From the NCBI GenBank assembly GCA_050251035.1, contig JBFWNN010000002.1:1-64000 (forward strand): a DNA stretch of 64,000 nucleotides, given 5' to 3'. This document shows positions 27,556-36,816 of this stretch, piece after piece. A program made the position numbers and the translations under genes. The first letter of the stretch is position 1; every line of letters starts with the position of its first letter. Source of the stretch: Taklimakanibacter sp050251035 (GTDB lineage Bacteria; Pseudomonadota; Alphaproteobacteria; Rhizobiales; Aestuariivirgaceae). Under the pieces are notes generated by a model. That model ran no database searches, was not told the origin of the DNA, and saw only the letters and a program-made list of their open reading frames with translations.

Positions 27556-29570
27556 AGACGCGCAGCGAGTTTCCCCGCGCCATCCGCCTCATCGAGCATG
27601 CCGAGATCGAGCTTGCGGACGGCGTCAAGCTGTCGGCGATGATCTGGCTGCCGAAGGATGCTGAGGAGAAGCCTGTGCCGGCGATCCTCGAATATCTGCC
27701 CTACCGCAAGCGCGACGGCACGACCGAACGCGATGCCTTGAACCATCCTTATTTCGCCGGCCACGGCTATGCCGCGATCCGCGTCGACATGCGCGGGGCG
27801 GGCGATTCGGAAGGCGTGCTCAAGGGCGAATATCTCAAGCAGGAGCAGGACGACGCGCTCGAGGTGCTGCGCTGGATCGCCCGGCAAGCCTGGTCGACGG
27901 GCGCGGTCGGCATGATCGGCATCTCCTGGGGCGGCTTCAACGGCCTGCAGATCGCGGCGCTGAGGCCGCCCGAGCTCAAGGCGGTCATCTCGCTATGCTC
28001 GACCGACGACCGCTATGCCGACGACATCCATTTCATGGGCGGCTGCCTGCTCGTCGACAAGTTCGCCTGGGGCTCGACGATGTTCAGCATCAATGCGACG
28101 CCGCCCGATCCCGCGCTCGTCGGCGACAAATGGCGCGAGCTGTGGCTGGGCCGGTTGAAGGACTCGGGCTTCTGGCTCGAGGAATGGCACCGGCGGCAGA
28201 GGCGCGACGAGTTCTACAAACACGGCTCGATCTGCGAGAATTATGGCGCGATCCAATGCCCGGTCTATCTCGTCGGCGGCTGGATGGACGGCTATTCCAA
28301 TCCGATCTTCCGCATGATGGAGCATCTCGAGTGCCCGAAGAAGGCGCTGATCGGCCCGTGGGCGCATAAATATCCGAACTTCGCCGAACCCGGCCCGCGC
28401 ATCGGCTTCCTGCAGGAGAGCCTGCGCTGGTGGGACAAGTGGCTGAAAGGCGTCGAGACCGGCATCATGGAAGAGCCGGCCATGAGAGCATGGCTTCAAG
28501 ATCCGGCGCCACCCCGCCGGCACTATAAGGAGCGCTCCGGCCGCTGGGTGGCGGAAGCAATCTGGCCGATCAAAGGCGGCAAGCCGCTCACGCTCGCGCT
28601 CGGCGCGCATGGCCTGACCGAAATCCCGGACAATATCGAAGGGTTGCGGTCGGTCTGCTCGCCGCAAACGGTCGGGCTCGGGGCCGGCAAATGGTGCCCC
28701 TATGGGCTCGAGGCGGACGGGCCCGGCGACCAGCGCGAAGAAGCGGGCGGCTCGCTCGTCTTCGACAGCGACCCCTTCGAGCGGCCGCTCGATCTTCTGG
28801 GCGCGCCGGTGCTCCATCTCGATGTCGCGGCCGACCGGCCCAATGCCTTCGTCGCGGCAACGCTCTCGGAAGTCCTGCCCGACGGCTCGGCGACGCGGCT
28901 GTCCTATGGCCTGCTCAATCTCACCCATCGCGACGGCCATGTGGACCTGAAGCCGGTCGAGCCCGGCAAGCGCTATCGCGTGGCCATCCGCATGAATGAA
29001 TGCGGGCAGCGCGTCGGCGCCGGCAACCGCCTGCGTCTCGCCCTCTCCACCGCCTATTGGCCGATCGTGTGGCCGTCGCCTGAGCCCGTGACACTCACCA
29101 TTGCCACGGGCGTCAGCCATCTGGATCTGCCGGCAAGGCGCGAGCGCCCCGAGGACACCGCGCTCAGGCCCTTCGAGCCCGCCGAGAACGCGCCGGCCTT
29201 GCGCAAGACATCCCTGCGCCAGGGCACCAGCGCCTTCACCATCACCCGCGACCTCAACACCGGCGATGTCGAGATGTATCGCCTGCAGGATGACGGGCTC
29301 ACCCAGGTCGATGCCTTCAACTGGACCTATGGGGTGAGGTCTGAACGCCGCTATCGCATCCATCCAGACGACCCGCTGTCGGCGACTGCCGAAACGAAGT
29401 GGCGCAAGGAATATGCTCGCGACGGATTCCACATCGCGATCGAAGCCCAGACCGCGATGAGTGTCACGCGGACGGAGCTCGTGCTCTCCGGCAGGCTCAT
29501 CGCCCGCGAGGGCGAGGACGTTCCCTTCTCGCGCGAATGGTCCTACCGCATCCCGCGCGATCATCTCTGA
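27552..29570 (+). CDS. CocE/NonD-family (S15-like) serine hydrolase
   Basis: A 672-residue alpha/beta hydrolase of the X-Pro dipeptidyl-peptidase/cocaine esterase family. The nucleophile serine is in GMIGISWGGFNG, preceded by the family stretch VDMRGAGDSEG, and a jelly-roll PepX_C domain covers roughly residues 300-560. No signal peptide is visible, so it is cytoplasmic. The ATG overlaps the fusion gene stop. It precedes a peptide-type importer and a decarboxylase, so it probably hydrolyses an imported amide or ester. The extra 100 or so C-terminal residues are unassigned. Confidence 0.9.
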   Translation: MKTRSEFPRAIRLIEHAEIELADGVKLSAMIWLPKDAEEKPVPAILEYLPYRKRDGTTERDALNHPYFAGHGYAAIRVDMRGAGDSEGVLKGEYLKQEQDDALEVLRWIARQAWSTGAVGMIGISWGGFNGLQIAALRPPELKAVISLCSTDDRYADDIHFMGGCLLVDKFAWGSTMFSINATPPDPALVGDKWRELWLGRLKDSGFWLEEWHRRQRRDEFYKHGSICENYGAIQCPVYLVGGWMDGYSNPIFRMMEHLECPKKALIGPWAHKYPNFAEPGPRIGFLQESLRWWDKWLKGVETGIMEEPAMRAWLQDPAPPRRHYKERSGRWVAEAIWPIKGGKPLTLALGAHGLTEIPDNIEGLRSVCSPQTVGLGAGKWCPYGLEADGPGDQREEAGGSLVFDSDPFERPLDLLGAPVLHLDVAADRPNAFVAATLSEVLPDGSATRLSYGLLNLTHRDGHVDLKPVEPGKRYRVAIRMNECGQRVGAGNRLRLALSTAYWPIVWPSPEPVTLTIATGVSHLDLPARRERPEDTALRPFEPAENAPALRKTSLRQGTSAFTITRDLNTGDVEMYRLQDDGLTQVDAFNWTYGVRSERRYRIHPDDPLSATAETKWRKEYARDGFHIAIEAQTAMSVTRTELVLSGRLIAREGEDVPFSREWSYRIPRDHL

Positions 29571-29655
29571 TGTTCCTTCCCCCCTGCGGGAGGTAGTTGC
29601 CAAGCTCGGCGCAATGAGCGCATGCTGCCTCCCGTAATCACACAGGGAGCGGTTC

Positions 29656-31212
29656 ATGAGCAGGCTCAGTCTAAACCGACGCCAGATTCTCGCCGCAATG
29701 ACGGCAGCTGGCCTTTCACCGGCCTTCTATCAGAAGGCTGCCTTGTCGGCCGACGGCAAGATCCTGCGCGTCAGGTCCTATGCCGATATCCAGAATCTCG
29801 ATCCGGCATTCCGCAAGGGCGCGCCGGAAGACGATGTGATGCGCAACATCTTCATCGGCCTCGCCGACATGACGCCCGGCGATATTTGGCAATGGAGGAA
29901 GGATGGCGCCGCCCGCCTCGAGCAGGTCGATCCGACCCACATCGAATTCACGCTCATGGACGGACTTGTCTGGAGCGACGGCCATGGGCCGGTCACGGCC
30001 GACGACGTCAAGTTCTCCTTCGAGCGCATGGCCGATCCCAAGCTCGATTCACCTTACAAGGGCGACTGGGAAGTGCTCGACCATGTCGAGGTGAAGGATG
30101 ACAAATCCGGCACCATCGTACTCAAGGCGCCGTTCCCCCCTTTGTGGAATGTCGGTCTGGTCTTCGGCTCGGGAAAAATCGTTTCGCGCAAGGCGGTGGA
30201 AGCCGCGGGCGGGCGCTTCGACACCAAGCCGCCGGCGCAATGCGGCCGTTATCTGCTCAAGGAATGGCTGCCCAAGCAGAAGGTCGTGCTGGCGCGCAAT
30301 CCCGATTGGAAGGGCGAGGCGCCCTATTTCGACGAGATCCATGTCATTCCGATCGAAGATGCCAAGACCGCCGAGCTTGGGCTCGAGGCGGGAGATATCG
30401 ATTACACGTGGCTGGAGGCAAGTTCGATCCCCCGCTTCAAGCAGACGCCCCCAAAAGGCGGCAAGCTCGCCGTGAAGCCGTCGCTCGCTTATGTATGGCT
30501 CGGCATGAATGTGGAAGCGCCGCCCTTCGACAAGCTCGAGGTGAGGCGCGCCGTCCAGCAGGCGATCGACGTGCCGAGTGTGCTCGAGGCCGCCTATTTC
30601 GGCGCGGCGGAGCCGGCGACCGGCATCATCGCGCCCGGCCTGATCGGCCATCGCCAGAAGGCCCTCTACGGCTACAATCCCGATGCGGCGCGCGAGCTTC
30701 TGAAGAAAGCGGGCGTGGGCGACTTCGAATGCACGCTCGCCATCCTGAACACGACCGAGTTCACCAGCGCCGCCCAGGCGGTGCAGGCCAATCTCGCCGA
30801 GCTCGGAATCACGGTGACGATCCAGCAGCACGACTCGGGCACCTTCTGGAGCCTCGGAGACCAGAAATCGGGCGATGCCTGGAAGAAACTCCAACTGATC
30901 ATCAATCGCTTCTCGATGCAGCCCGACCCATCCTTCGCCACCGACTGGTTCACGCCCGAGCAGATCGGTGTGTGGAACTGGGAACGCTGGAACAGTCCGG
31001 AATTCGGCGAGCTCAACAAGCAAGCCAAGATCGAGCTCGATGAGAAGAAGCGGGGTGAAATGTATGCGCGCATGCAGGACCTGATGGAGGAGTCGGGCGC
31101 CTATGTCTTCCTCACCCATGGCGCGGTCGGCGTCGGATACAGCGAGAAGATCGCGCCGTCGCTCATGCCCAATGGCAACCCGATCTTCCATGCGTTCAAG
31201 GCGGGGGCGTGA
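29656..31212 (+). CDS. ABC importer solute-binding protein (SBP family 5)
   Basis: A 518-residue periplasmic binding protein of the peptide/opine class. It has a twin-arginine-like signal (LNRRQILAAMTAAGLS) and the family motifs around NLDPAFRKG and GPVTADDVKFSFERM. GGGAG precedes the ATG. It starts the second Dpp-type importer (to 35158), interrupted only by the palindromic repeat region at 31213-31406. Confidence 0.92.
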   Translation: MSRLSLNRRQILAAMTAAGLSPAFYQKAALSADGKILRVRSYADIQNLDPAFRKGAPEDDVMRNIFIGLADMTPGDIWQWRKDGAARLEQVDPTHIEFTLMDGLVWSDGHGPVTADDVKFSFERMADPKLDSPYKGDWEVLDHVEVKDDKSGTIVLKAPFPPLWNVGLVFGSGKIVSRKAVEAAGGRFDTKPPAQCGRYLLKEWLPKQKVVLARNPDWKGEAPYFDEIHVIPIEDAKTAELGLEAGDIDYTWLEASSIPRFKQTPPKGGKLAVKPSLAYVWLGMNVEAPPFDKLEVRRAVQQAIDVPSVLEAAYFGAAEPATGIIAPGLIGHRQKALYGYNPDAARELLKKAGVGDFECTLAILNTTEFTSAAQAVQANLAELGITVTIQQHDSGTFWSLGDQKSGDAWKKLQLIINRFSMQPDPSFATDWFTPEQIGVWNWERWNSPEFGELNKQAKIELDEKKRGEMYARMQDLMEESGAYVFLTHGAVGVGYSEKIAPSLMPNGNPIFHAFKAGA

Positions 31213-31237
31213 GGGTTTACGACCTCTCCAGTTTTCC

Positions 31238-31373
31238 CCCTCTCCCACTTGCGGGAGAGGGTGCCCGAAGGGCGGGTGAGGGTATCTCTCAACGATCGGA
31301 GAATGCTGACCATCTGTTGACCGCCACCCTCATCCGGCGCTTCGCGCCACCTTCTCCCGCCAGCGGGAGAAGG
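31238..31373. repeat. G+C-rich palindromic intergenic repeat, copy B
   Basis: The 194-base gap between the binding-protein and permease genes holds two strong hairpins: CCCTCTCCC/GGGAGAGGG at 31238-31261 and an 11-base stem around CCTTCTCCCGC at 31350-31373, joined by CCCTCATCCGGCGCTTCGCG. The layout matches a widely dispersed Rhizobiales intergenic repeat type. It could stabilise the upstream mRNA and so raise binding-protein levels over permease levels; that is inference. Confidence 0.7.
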
Positions 31374-31406
31374 GGAATGTGTGCAGTGGCTGGGTGAGCT
31401 CGAGCC

Positions 31407-32351
31407 ATGCTCGCTTATGCCCTGAAGCGCATCGGCCTTGCCGTCGTCATCACGGCCATCTCGCTGATCCTGCTCATCAGCATGATCCAGTTCATTCCCG
31501 GCGATCCGGCCGCCGTGCTGCTGGGTCCGCTCGCCTCGCCCGGGATGCGCGAGGCCTTCCGTCAGCAAATGGGTCTCGACCAGCCGGCCATCATCCAGAT
31601 CGCGCGTTTCTTCGGCCGCGTGCTCAGCGGTGATCTCGGCACCGACGTGCTCACCAACCGGTCGGTGCTCGTCACAGTCGTCGAGCAGCTGCCCTACACG
31701 CTGGCGCTCATCGCCACCAGCATCGGCTGGTCGGCCGTGCTCGGCATCCCGCTCGGCTGCTTCGCCGCCGTTTACAGGGGTTCGCTCGCCGACCGGATCG
31801 TCGGCGTGCTGTCGGTGAGCTCGATCGCGCTGCCCGCCTTCGTCGTCGCCATCTACAGCCTGCTCCTGTTCTCGGTGAAGCTCGGCTGGTTCCCGACCAT
31901 CGGTGCCGGCGATGCCGGCTCGCCCCTCGACCAGCTCTATCATCTCATCCTGCCATCGCTCGCGGTGGGCCTGGGCTGGGTCGGCTATCTCGCCCGCATG
32001 GTGCGCGCCTCGATGCTCGAAGTGCTGTCCGAGAATCACATACGGATGGCCCGCGCCTTCGGACTGGAAGAGCGGACCATCACCTACAGATACGCGCTCA
32101 AGATCGCGCTCATCCCGACCGTCGTCGTTCTCGGCATGGGCGTCGGCAATATGATCTCGAGCGCCGTCTTCGCCGAGATCGTCTTCGCGCGACCCGGCGT
32201 CGGCAAGCTGATCTTCGATTCGATCAGCACGCGCAATTATCCCGTGGTCATGGGCGCCGTCATGATCACCACCGGCTTCTACGTGCTCTCGACCCTCATC
32301 GCCGACCTCATCGCCGCAGGCCTGGATCCCCGTGTCAGATCAGCTCTTTGA
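31407..32351 (+). CDS. ABC importer permease, DppB/OppB type
   Basis: A 314-residue permease beginning MLAYALKRIGLAVVITAI, with the usual single N-terminal span and five C-terminal spans. The conserved loop reads EIVFARPGVGKLI and the N-terminal landmark FIPGDPAAVLLG is present. It follows the repeat-rich gap and overlaps the start of the next permease by 20 bases. Confidence 0.93.
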   Translation: MLAYALKRIGLAVVITAISLILLISMIQFIPGDPAAVLLGPLASPGMREAFRQQMGLDQPAIIQIARFFGRVLSGDLGTDVLTNRSVLVTVVEQLPYTLALIATSIGWSAVLGIPLGCFAAVYRGSLADRIVGVLSVSSIALPAFVVAIYSLLLFSVKLGWFPTIGAGDAGSPLDQLYHLILPSLAVGLGWVGYLARMVRASMLEVLSENHIRMARAFGLEERTITYRYALKIALIPTVVVLGMGVGNMISSAVFAEIVFARPGVGKLIFDSISTRNYPVVMGAVMITTGFYVLSTLIADLIAAGLDPRVRSAL

Positions 32352-33216
32352 CCGCAGGCAGGAAACTCTCGGGAAGCGCTGGCGCGACAGCACCCTCCGG
32401 CGCATCATCCGCGAGCCCATGGGCGCGCTCGGCATCGTCCTGGTCGCGCTCATCGTGCTCGGCGCGCTCTCGGCCGATCTCACCGGCTACAACCCGGCCA
32501 AGCTCGCGACGCGCGAACGCTTTCTCGATCCGAGCCTCGACCACCTTCTCGGCACCGATCATCTCGGCCGCGACCTCTTCACCCGCGTCCTCCATGGCGC
32601 CCGCATCGCCCTCGGCGTCGCCTTCCTTGCCACCGGCATCTCCTTCGTCGGCGGCCTGGTGCTCGGGATGATCGCGGGCTATGGGCCGCGCTGGCTCGAT
32701 TCGATCCTGCTCCTCGTCTTAGATTCGCTCCGGTCCTTTCCGACCGTGATGCTGGCTCTGGCATTGGTGACCTTGACCGGACCCAGCCTCGGCGCCGTCA
32801 TCCTCGTCGTCGTCATCGCCAACCTGCCGAGCTATGCGCGGGTGGTGCGGGCGCAGACCATGTCGCTCAAGGCGACGGAATTCGTGCTCTCGGCGCGGAG
32901 CCTCGGCGCCCGCCCCTGGCGCATCCTCGCCGTCCATATCATGCCCAATCTCGTGGGCCCCCTCCTCATCATCGTCGCCATGGACATTCCCGTGGTCATC
33001 ACCATCGAGGCCGGCATGAGCTTTCTCGGACTCGGAGTCCGGCCGCCGACGCCGTCCTGGGGCTCGATCCTCAACGACGGCTACGCCTTCATCCGCGAAA
33101 GCTCGTGGCCCGCCATCGCCGGAGGCCTGCCCATCGTCATCGCGACCCTGGGCTTCACCTTTCTCGGCGAGACCCTGCGCGATCATCTCGACCCGCGCCT
33201 GCGCCAGGACGGCTGA
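32332..33216 (+). CDS. ABC importer permease, DppC/OppC type
   Basis: A 294-residue permease. GTG at 32332 lies inside the end of the partner gene. The landmark LLGTDHLGRDLFTRVLHGAR and the C-terminal SFLGLGVRPPTPSWG identify the family. It has five to six membrane spans after an N-terminal cytoplasmic segment. Confidence 0.93.
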   Translation: MSDQLFDRRQETLGKRWRDSTLRRIIREPMGALGIVLVALIVLGALSADLTGYNPAKLATRERFLDPSLDHLLGTDHLGRDLFTRVLHGARIALGVAFLATGISFVGGLVLGMIAGYGPRWLDSILLLVLDSLRSFPTVMLALALVTLTGPSLGAVILVVVIANLPSYARVVRAQTMSLKATEFVLSARSLGARPWRILAVHIMPNLVGPLLIIVAMDIPVVITIEAGMSFLGLGVRPPTPSWGSILNDGYAFIRESSWPAIAGGLPIVIATLGFTFLGETLRDHLDPRLRQDG

Positions 33217-33218
33217 GC

Positions 33219-34196
33219 ATGACCACCCCGCTTCTCGATATTTCCGGACTTTCCGTCGCCTTCCGCACCCGGCGCGGCACGCTGCGGGCCGTGCGCAACG
33301 TCTCGCTCACCGTCGGCAAGAGCGAGATCGTCGGGATCATCGGCGAATCGGGCTGCGGGAAATCGACGCTGATCAACGCGATCATCGGCCTCCTGCCCGC
33401 CAATGCCGAAAAGCCCTCCGGCCATATAAGCTTCGCCGGCCAGGAGATCGTCGGCATGCCGGAGGCCGGGCTGCGACAGCTGCGCGGCGAGCGCATCACC
33501 ACCATCTTCCAGGATCCGATGACGGCGCTTAACCCGGTGCTCACCATCGGCGCGCAAATGACCGCCATCCAATACCGGCGCTCCGGCAGCGCCCGCGAAA
33601 AGCGGCGGCGCGCCCTCGCGTTCCTCGAAAAGGTGCGTATGCCGGACGCCGAGAAGCGGCTCGATCATTATCCGCATCAATTCTCCGGCGGCATGCGCCA
33701 GCGCATCTGCATCGCCATGGCGCTTCTGACCAAACCCGACCTGCTCATCGCCGACGAGCCGACGACGGCGCTCGACGCCACGCTCGAGGTCCAGGTCATC
33801 CGCCTCATCAAGGAGCTGCAGCGCGACATCGGCTGCTCGGTGCTGTTCATCTCGCATCATCTGGGGGCCGTCGCCGAGCTGTGCGAGCGCGTCGCCATCA
33901 TGTATGCCGGCGAAGTGGTCGAGCAGGGCCCGGTGCGCCGGATCTTCCACGATCCGCGCCATCCCTATACACGCAAGCTCCTCGACTGCGATCCGGGCCG
34001 CGCGCTCGAGCCCTTGGCCAGGCTCCCGACCATCGGCGGCGAATTGCCGGATCTCGTCCGGCTTCCGCAAGGCTGCATCTTCGAAGGACGCTGCCCCGAG
34101 CGGTTCGCGCCCTGCCGGGAGAGGCCGCCGGTCACGATCGTCGGCGCCGGCCATGAGGCGGCCTGCTATAAAGCACGTGAGCTCGGACAGCCATGA
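33219..34196 (+). CDS. ABC importer ATPase, DppD/OppD type
   Basis: A 325-residue ATPase. Walker A is GESGCGKST, the signature is FSGGMRQR, Walker B is LLIADEPTTALD and the switch residue is in ISHHL, where His-His replaces the more common THDL; the histidine itself is kept. The C-terminal oligopeptide-transporter extension has the cysteine motif CIFEGRC. It starts three bases after the permease stop. Confidence 0.93.
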   Translation: MTTPLLDISGLSVAFRTRRGTLRAVRNVSLTVGKSEIVGIIGESGCGKSTLINAIIGLLPANAEKPSGHISFAGQEIVGMPEAGLRQLRGERITTIFQDPMTALNPVLTIGAQMTAIQYRRSGSAREKRRRALAFLEKVRMPDAEKRLDHYPHQFSGGMRQRICIAMALLTKPDLLIADEPTTALDATLEVQVIRLIKELQRDIGCSVLFISHHLGAVAELCERVAIMYAGEVVEQGPVRRIFHDPRHPYTRKLLDCDPGRALEPLARLPTIGGELPDLVRLPQGCIFEGRCPERFAPCRERPPVTIVGAGHEAACYKARELGQP

Positions 34197-35158
34197 GCCC
34201 CTTGCTCGAGGTGAAGGACGTCAGCATCCGCTTTTCCACCGGAAGCCGGATCGCGGCGCAGCTCTCCGGCCAGCCCCGTTCCATCGAAGCCGTGTCGCAG
34301 GTTTCCCTCGCGCTCGAGGCGGGAAAGACCTACGCGCTTGTCGGTGAATCGGGATCGGGCAAGACCACGCTGGCGCGTTCGATCATCGGCCTCGTACCGC
34401 TGCACCAAGGCCGGATTACCTTCGCGGGACAGGCCATCTCGGGCTTGAGCGAATCCCGCCTGCGCCAGGTGCGGCGCGAGATCGCCATGATCTTTCAGGA
34501 CCCGGTGGGCTCGCTGAGCCCCCGGCTCAAAGTGCGCGCGATCCTGGCGGAACCCTTCAAGGTCCATGGCGAAACGGCCGATCTCGAAAGGAAGATTGCA
34601 GGCCTTCTCGCCGATGTCGGCTTGCCTGCGCATTTCGCCGAGCGTTATCCGCATCAGCTGTCGGGCGGCCAGGCCCGCCGCATCAGCGTGGCGCGGTCGC
34701 TGGCCCTGCGGCCCAAGCTGGTGATCGCGGACGAACCGACCGCCGGCCTCGACGTCTCGGTCCAGGGCGAGATCCTCAATCTCATGCGCGACCTGCAGGC
34801 GCGCTATGGCATGGCCTTCCTGATGATCACCCACAATCTCAATATCGTGCGCCATGTGGCCGAGCGCATGGCGGTCATGTATCTGGGGCGTATCGTCGAG
34901 GAAGGGCGGGCGGCGACGATCTTCAAGGCGCCTCGGCACCGCTACACGGCCGCGCTGCTCTCGGCCAATCTCAAGCCCGATCCCGATGCGGCGGCAAGCA
35001 TCATCGAAGCCGAGGGCGAGACGCCGAGCCTCATCAACCGTCCCTCCGGCTGCGAGTTCCATCCGCGCTGCTCATTCAAGCTTCCGATCTGCCGGAGCGA
35101 AGCCCCGCAGGGGCAATACGCGGCCGATCACCGTTTCACCTGCCACAATCCGGCGTGA
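34193..35158 (+). CDS. ABC importer ATPase, DppF/OppF type
   Basis: A 321-residue ATPase. Walker A is GESGSGKTT, the signature is LSGGQARR (Ala in the variable position), Walker B is VIADEPTAGLD and the switch is ITHNL. The C-terminal CEFHPRC motif is present. The ATG overlaps the previous stop by four bases. It completes the second Dpp-type importer. Confidence 0.93.
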   Translation: MSPLLEVKDVSIRFSTGSRIAAQLSGQPRSIEAVSQVSLALEAGKTYALVGESGSGKTTLARSIIGLVPLHQGRITFAGQAISGLSESRLRQVRREIAMIFQDPVGSLSPRLKVRAILAEPFKVHGETADLERKIAGLLADVGLPAHFAERYPHQLSGGQARRISVARSLALRPKLVIADEPTAGLDVSVQGEILNLMRDLQARYGMAFLMITHNLNIVRHVAERMAVMYLGRIVEEGRAATIFKAPRHRYTAALLSANLKPDPDAAASIIEAEGETPSLINRPSGCEFHPRCSFKLPICRSEAPQGQYAADHRFTCHNPA

Positions 35159-35347
35159 TCACCGCAGATCGGCCAGTGCTTGAGCGCCGTCACGATAGGC
35201 CTGTCGAGAAACGGAAAACCAGCGGAAGCGCGTGATCGAAGAAAGGCCGGATCAAGGAAAACTGGACCAAAAATCCAGATCACCGCGAAGACCTGGGGCG
35301 GCAATCCTGCCATTAAGGCTCACCTGGTTCCACAAGCACGGCGGTAC

Positions 35348-36814
35348 ATGATCCACGAGTCCGACAGCTTTCATCCCCTCGAGCCCAAGCGCGCCGAAAT
35401 GCTCAAGCTCGGGCAAGACATCCTCGACCGCGCCTTGGCCTACATCGACGGCATGGGCGAGCGCCCGGTCGTGCCGGCCGGTGACGCGCCTGAAGGCTTC
35501 ATCAGCGCAATGCTGGCCCCACCGCCGGAAGAGCCGGGCGATCTCGCACGCCTGCTCGACCGGGTCGACACGGCGATCACCCATGCCATCGAGCCGAGCT
35601 CGCCCGGCTTCATGGCCTATGTGCCGCCGGGCGGGCTCTATGTGGCGGCGCTCGCTGATTTCTATGCGCGCGTCACCAACCGCTTCGTCGGCATGGCGGC
35701 CATATCGCCGGCGCTCACCGCGCTCGAGGACAGCGTCGTGCGCTGGCTCGCCGGCCTGTGCGGACTGCCGGCGGGCAGCGGCGGCGTCCTGCTGACCGGC
35801 GGGTCGATGGCGAATTTCTCGGCCATCATCGCCGCGCGGCACGATAGGCTCGGCGAGCGCTTCCAGGACGGCACGCTCTATGTGAGCGCGCAGACGCATC
35901 ATTCCGTCGCCAAGGCCGCGCGGCTCGCCGGCTTTCCGGCGGGCGCCATCAGGATCGTGGCGCATGATCGCGATCTCGCCCTCGACGCTGAGGCGCTCAC
36001 ACGGGCGATCGGGGAAGACCGGGCCCGCGGCGCCCGGCCCTTTCTCATCGTCGGCACCGCCGGCACCACCAACAGCGGCGCCATCGATCCCTTGCCGGAA
36101 ATCGCCGCCATCGCCGCCAAGGAAGACCTCTGGTTCCATATCGACGCCGCCTATGGCGGCATGTTCCGGCTGACGGAAAGAGGCCGGAAGCATCTCCACG
36201 GAATGGAACTGGCTCAGTCCATCACGCTCGATCCGCACAAGGGCCTGTTCCTGCCCATGGGAACGGGCGCGCTCGTCATGCGCGACCCGGCTCGTCTCGC
36301 CGCCGCCCATACGGTGGAGGGCGACTATCTGCACGACATGCGCAGCGGCCGGATCTTCGGCGGCGAACATCTGCCGAACTTCGCCGAGCTCGGGCCAGAG
36401 CTCACCCGCGAGATGCGCGGCTTGCGCGCTTGGCTGCCGCTTCATCTCCACGGCGTCGCGGCCTTCCGCAACCAGCTCGACGAGAAGCTCGATCTCGCCG
36501 CCTATGCCTATGACCGGCTCCGCGCCGCGCCGGCCTTGGAGGTGCCCTGGGCGCCTCGCCTCAGCACCATGGCTTTTCGCATCCATCCGCGCGGCGATGC
36601 GCCGGACCAGATCCGGGAGGCCGACGCCGCGACCCGGCAGCTGCTCGACCGCATCAATGGCGAGGGTCGCTATCTGCTCTCCAGCACGGTGATCGACGGC
36701 CTATTCATGATCCGGCTGTGCATCCTCAATTTCCGCACCCATGCCGAGCGGGTGGCGGAAGCGCTCGACACCATCACGCGCGCGGCCCGTGACATCGGAT
36801 CCCGGCTGGCTTGA
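35348..36814 (+). CDS. PLP-dependent group II amino-acid decarboxylase
   Basis: A 488-residue aromatic-amino-acid/glutamate decarboxylase-like enzyme. The PLP lysine is in LDPHKGLFLPMGTG, the cofactor-binding Asp region is HIDAAYGG, and the VLLTGGSMANFSA motif contacts the phosphate. The frame is open upstream to 35180, but the family starts at about MIHESDSFHPLEP, so ATG at 35348 is used. It lies 189 bases after the importer ATPase in the same direction. It probably decarboxylates an amino acid released by the hydrolase or brought in by the importer. Confidence 0.9.
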   Translation: MIHESDSFHPLEPKRAEMLKLGQDILDRALAYIDGMGERPVVPAGDAPEGFISAMLAPPPEEPGDLARLLDRVDTAITHAIEPSSPGFMAYVPPGGLYVAALADFYARVTNRFVGMAAISPALTALEDSVVRWLAGLCGLPAGSGGVLLTGGSMANFSAIIAARHDRLGERFQDGTLYVSAQTHHSVAKAARLAGFPAGAIRIVAHDRDLALDAEALTRAIGEDRARGARPFLIVGTAGTTNSGAIDPLPEIAAIAAKEDLWFHIDAAYGGMFRLTERGRKHLHGMELAQSITLDPHKGLFLPMGTGALVMRDPARLAAAHTVEGDYLHDMRSGRIFGGEHLPNFAELGPELTREMRGLRAWLPLHLHGVAAFRNQLDEKLDLAAYAYDRLRAAPALEVPWAPRLSTMAFRIHPRGDAPDQIREADAATRQLLDRINGEGRYLLSSTVIDGLFMIRLCILNFRTHAERVAEALDTITRAARDIGSRLA

Positions 36815-36816
36815 TG

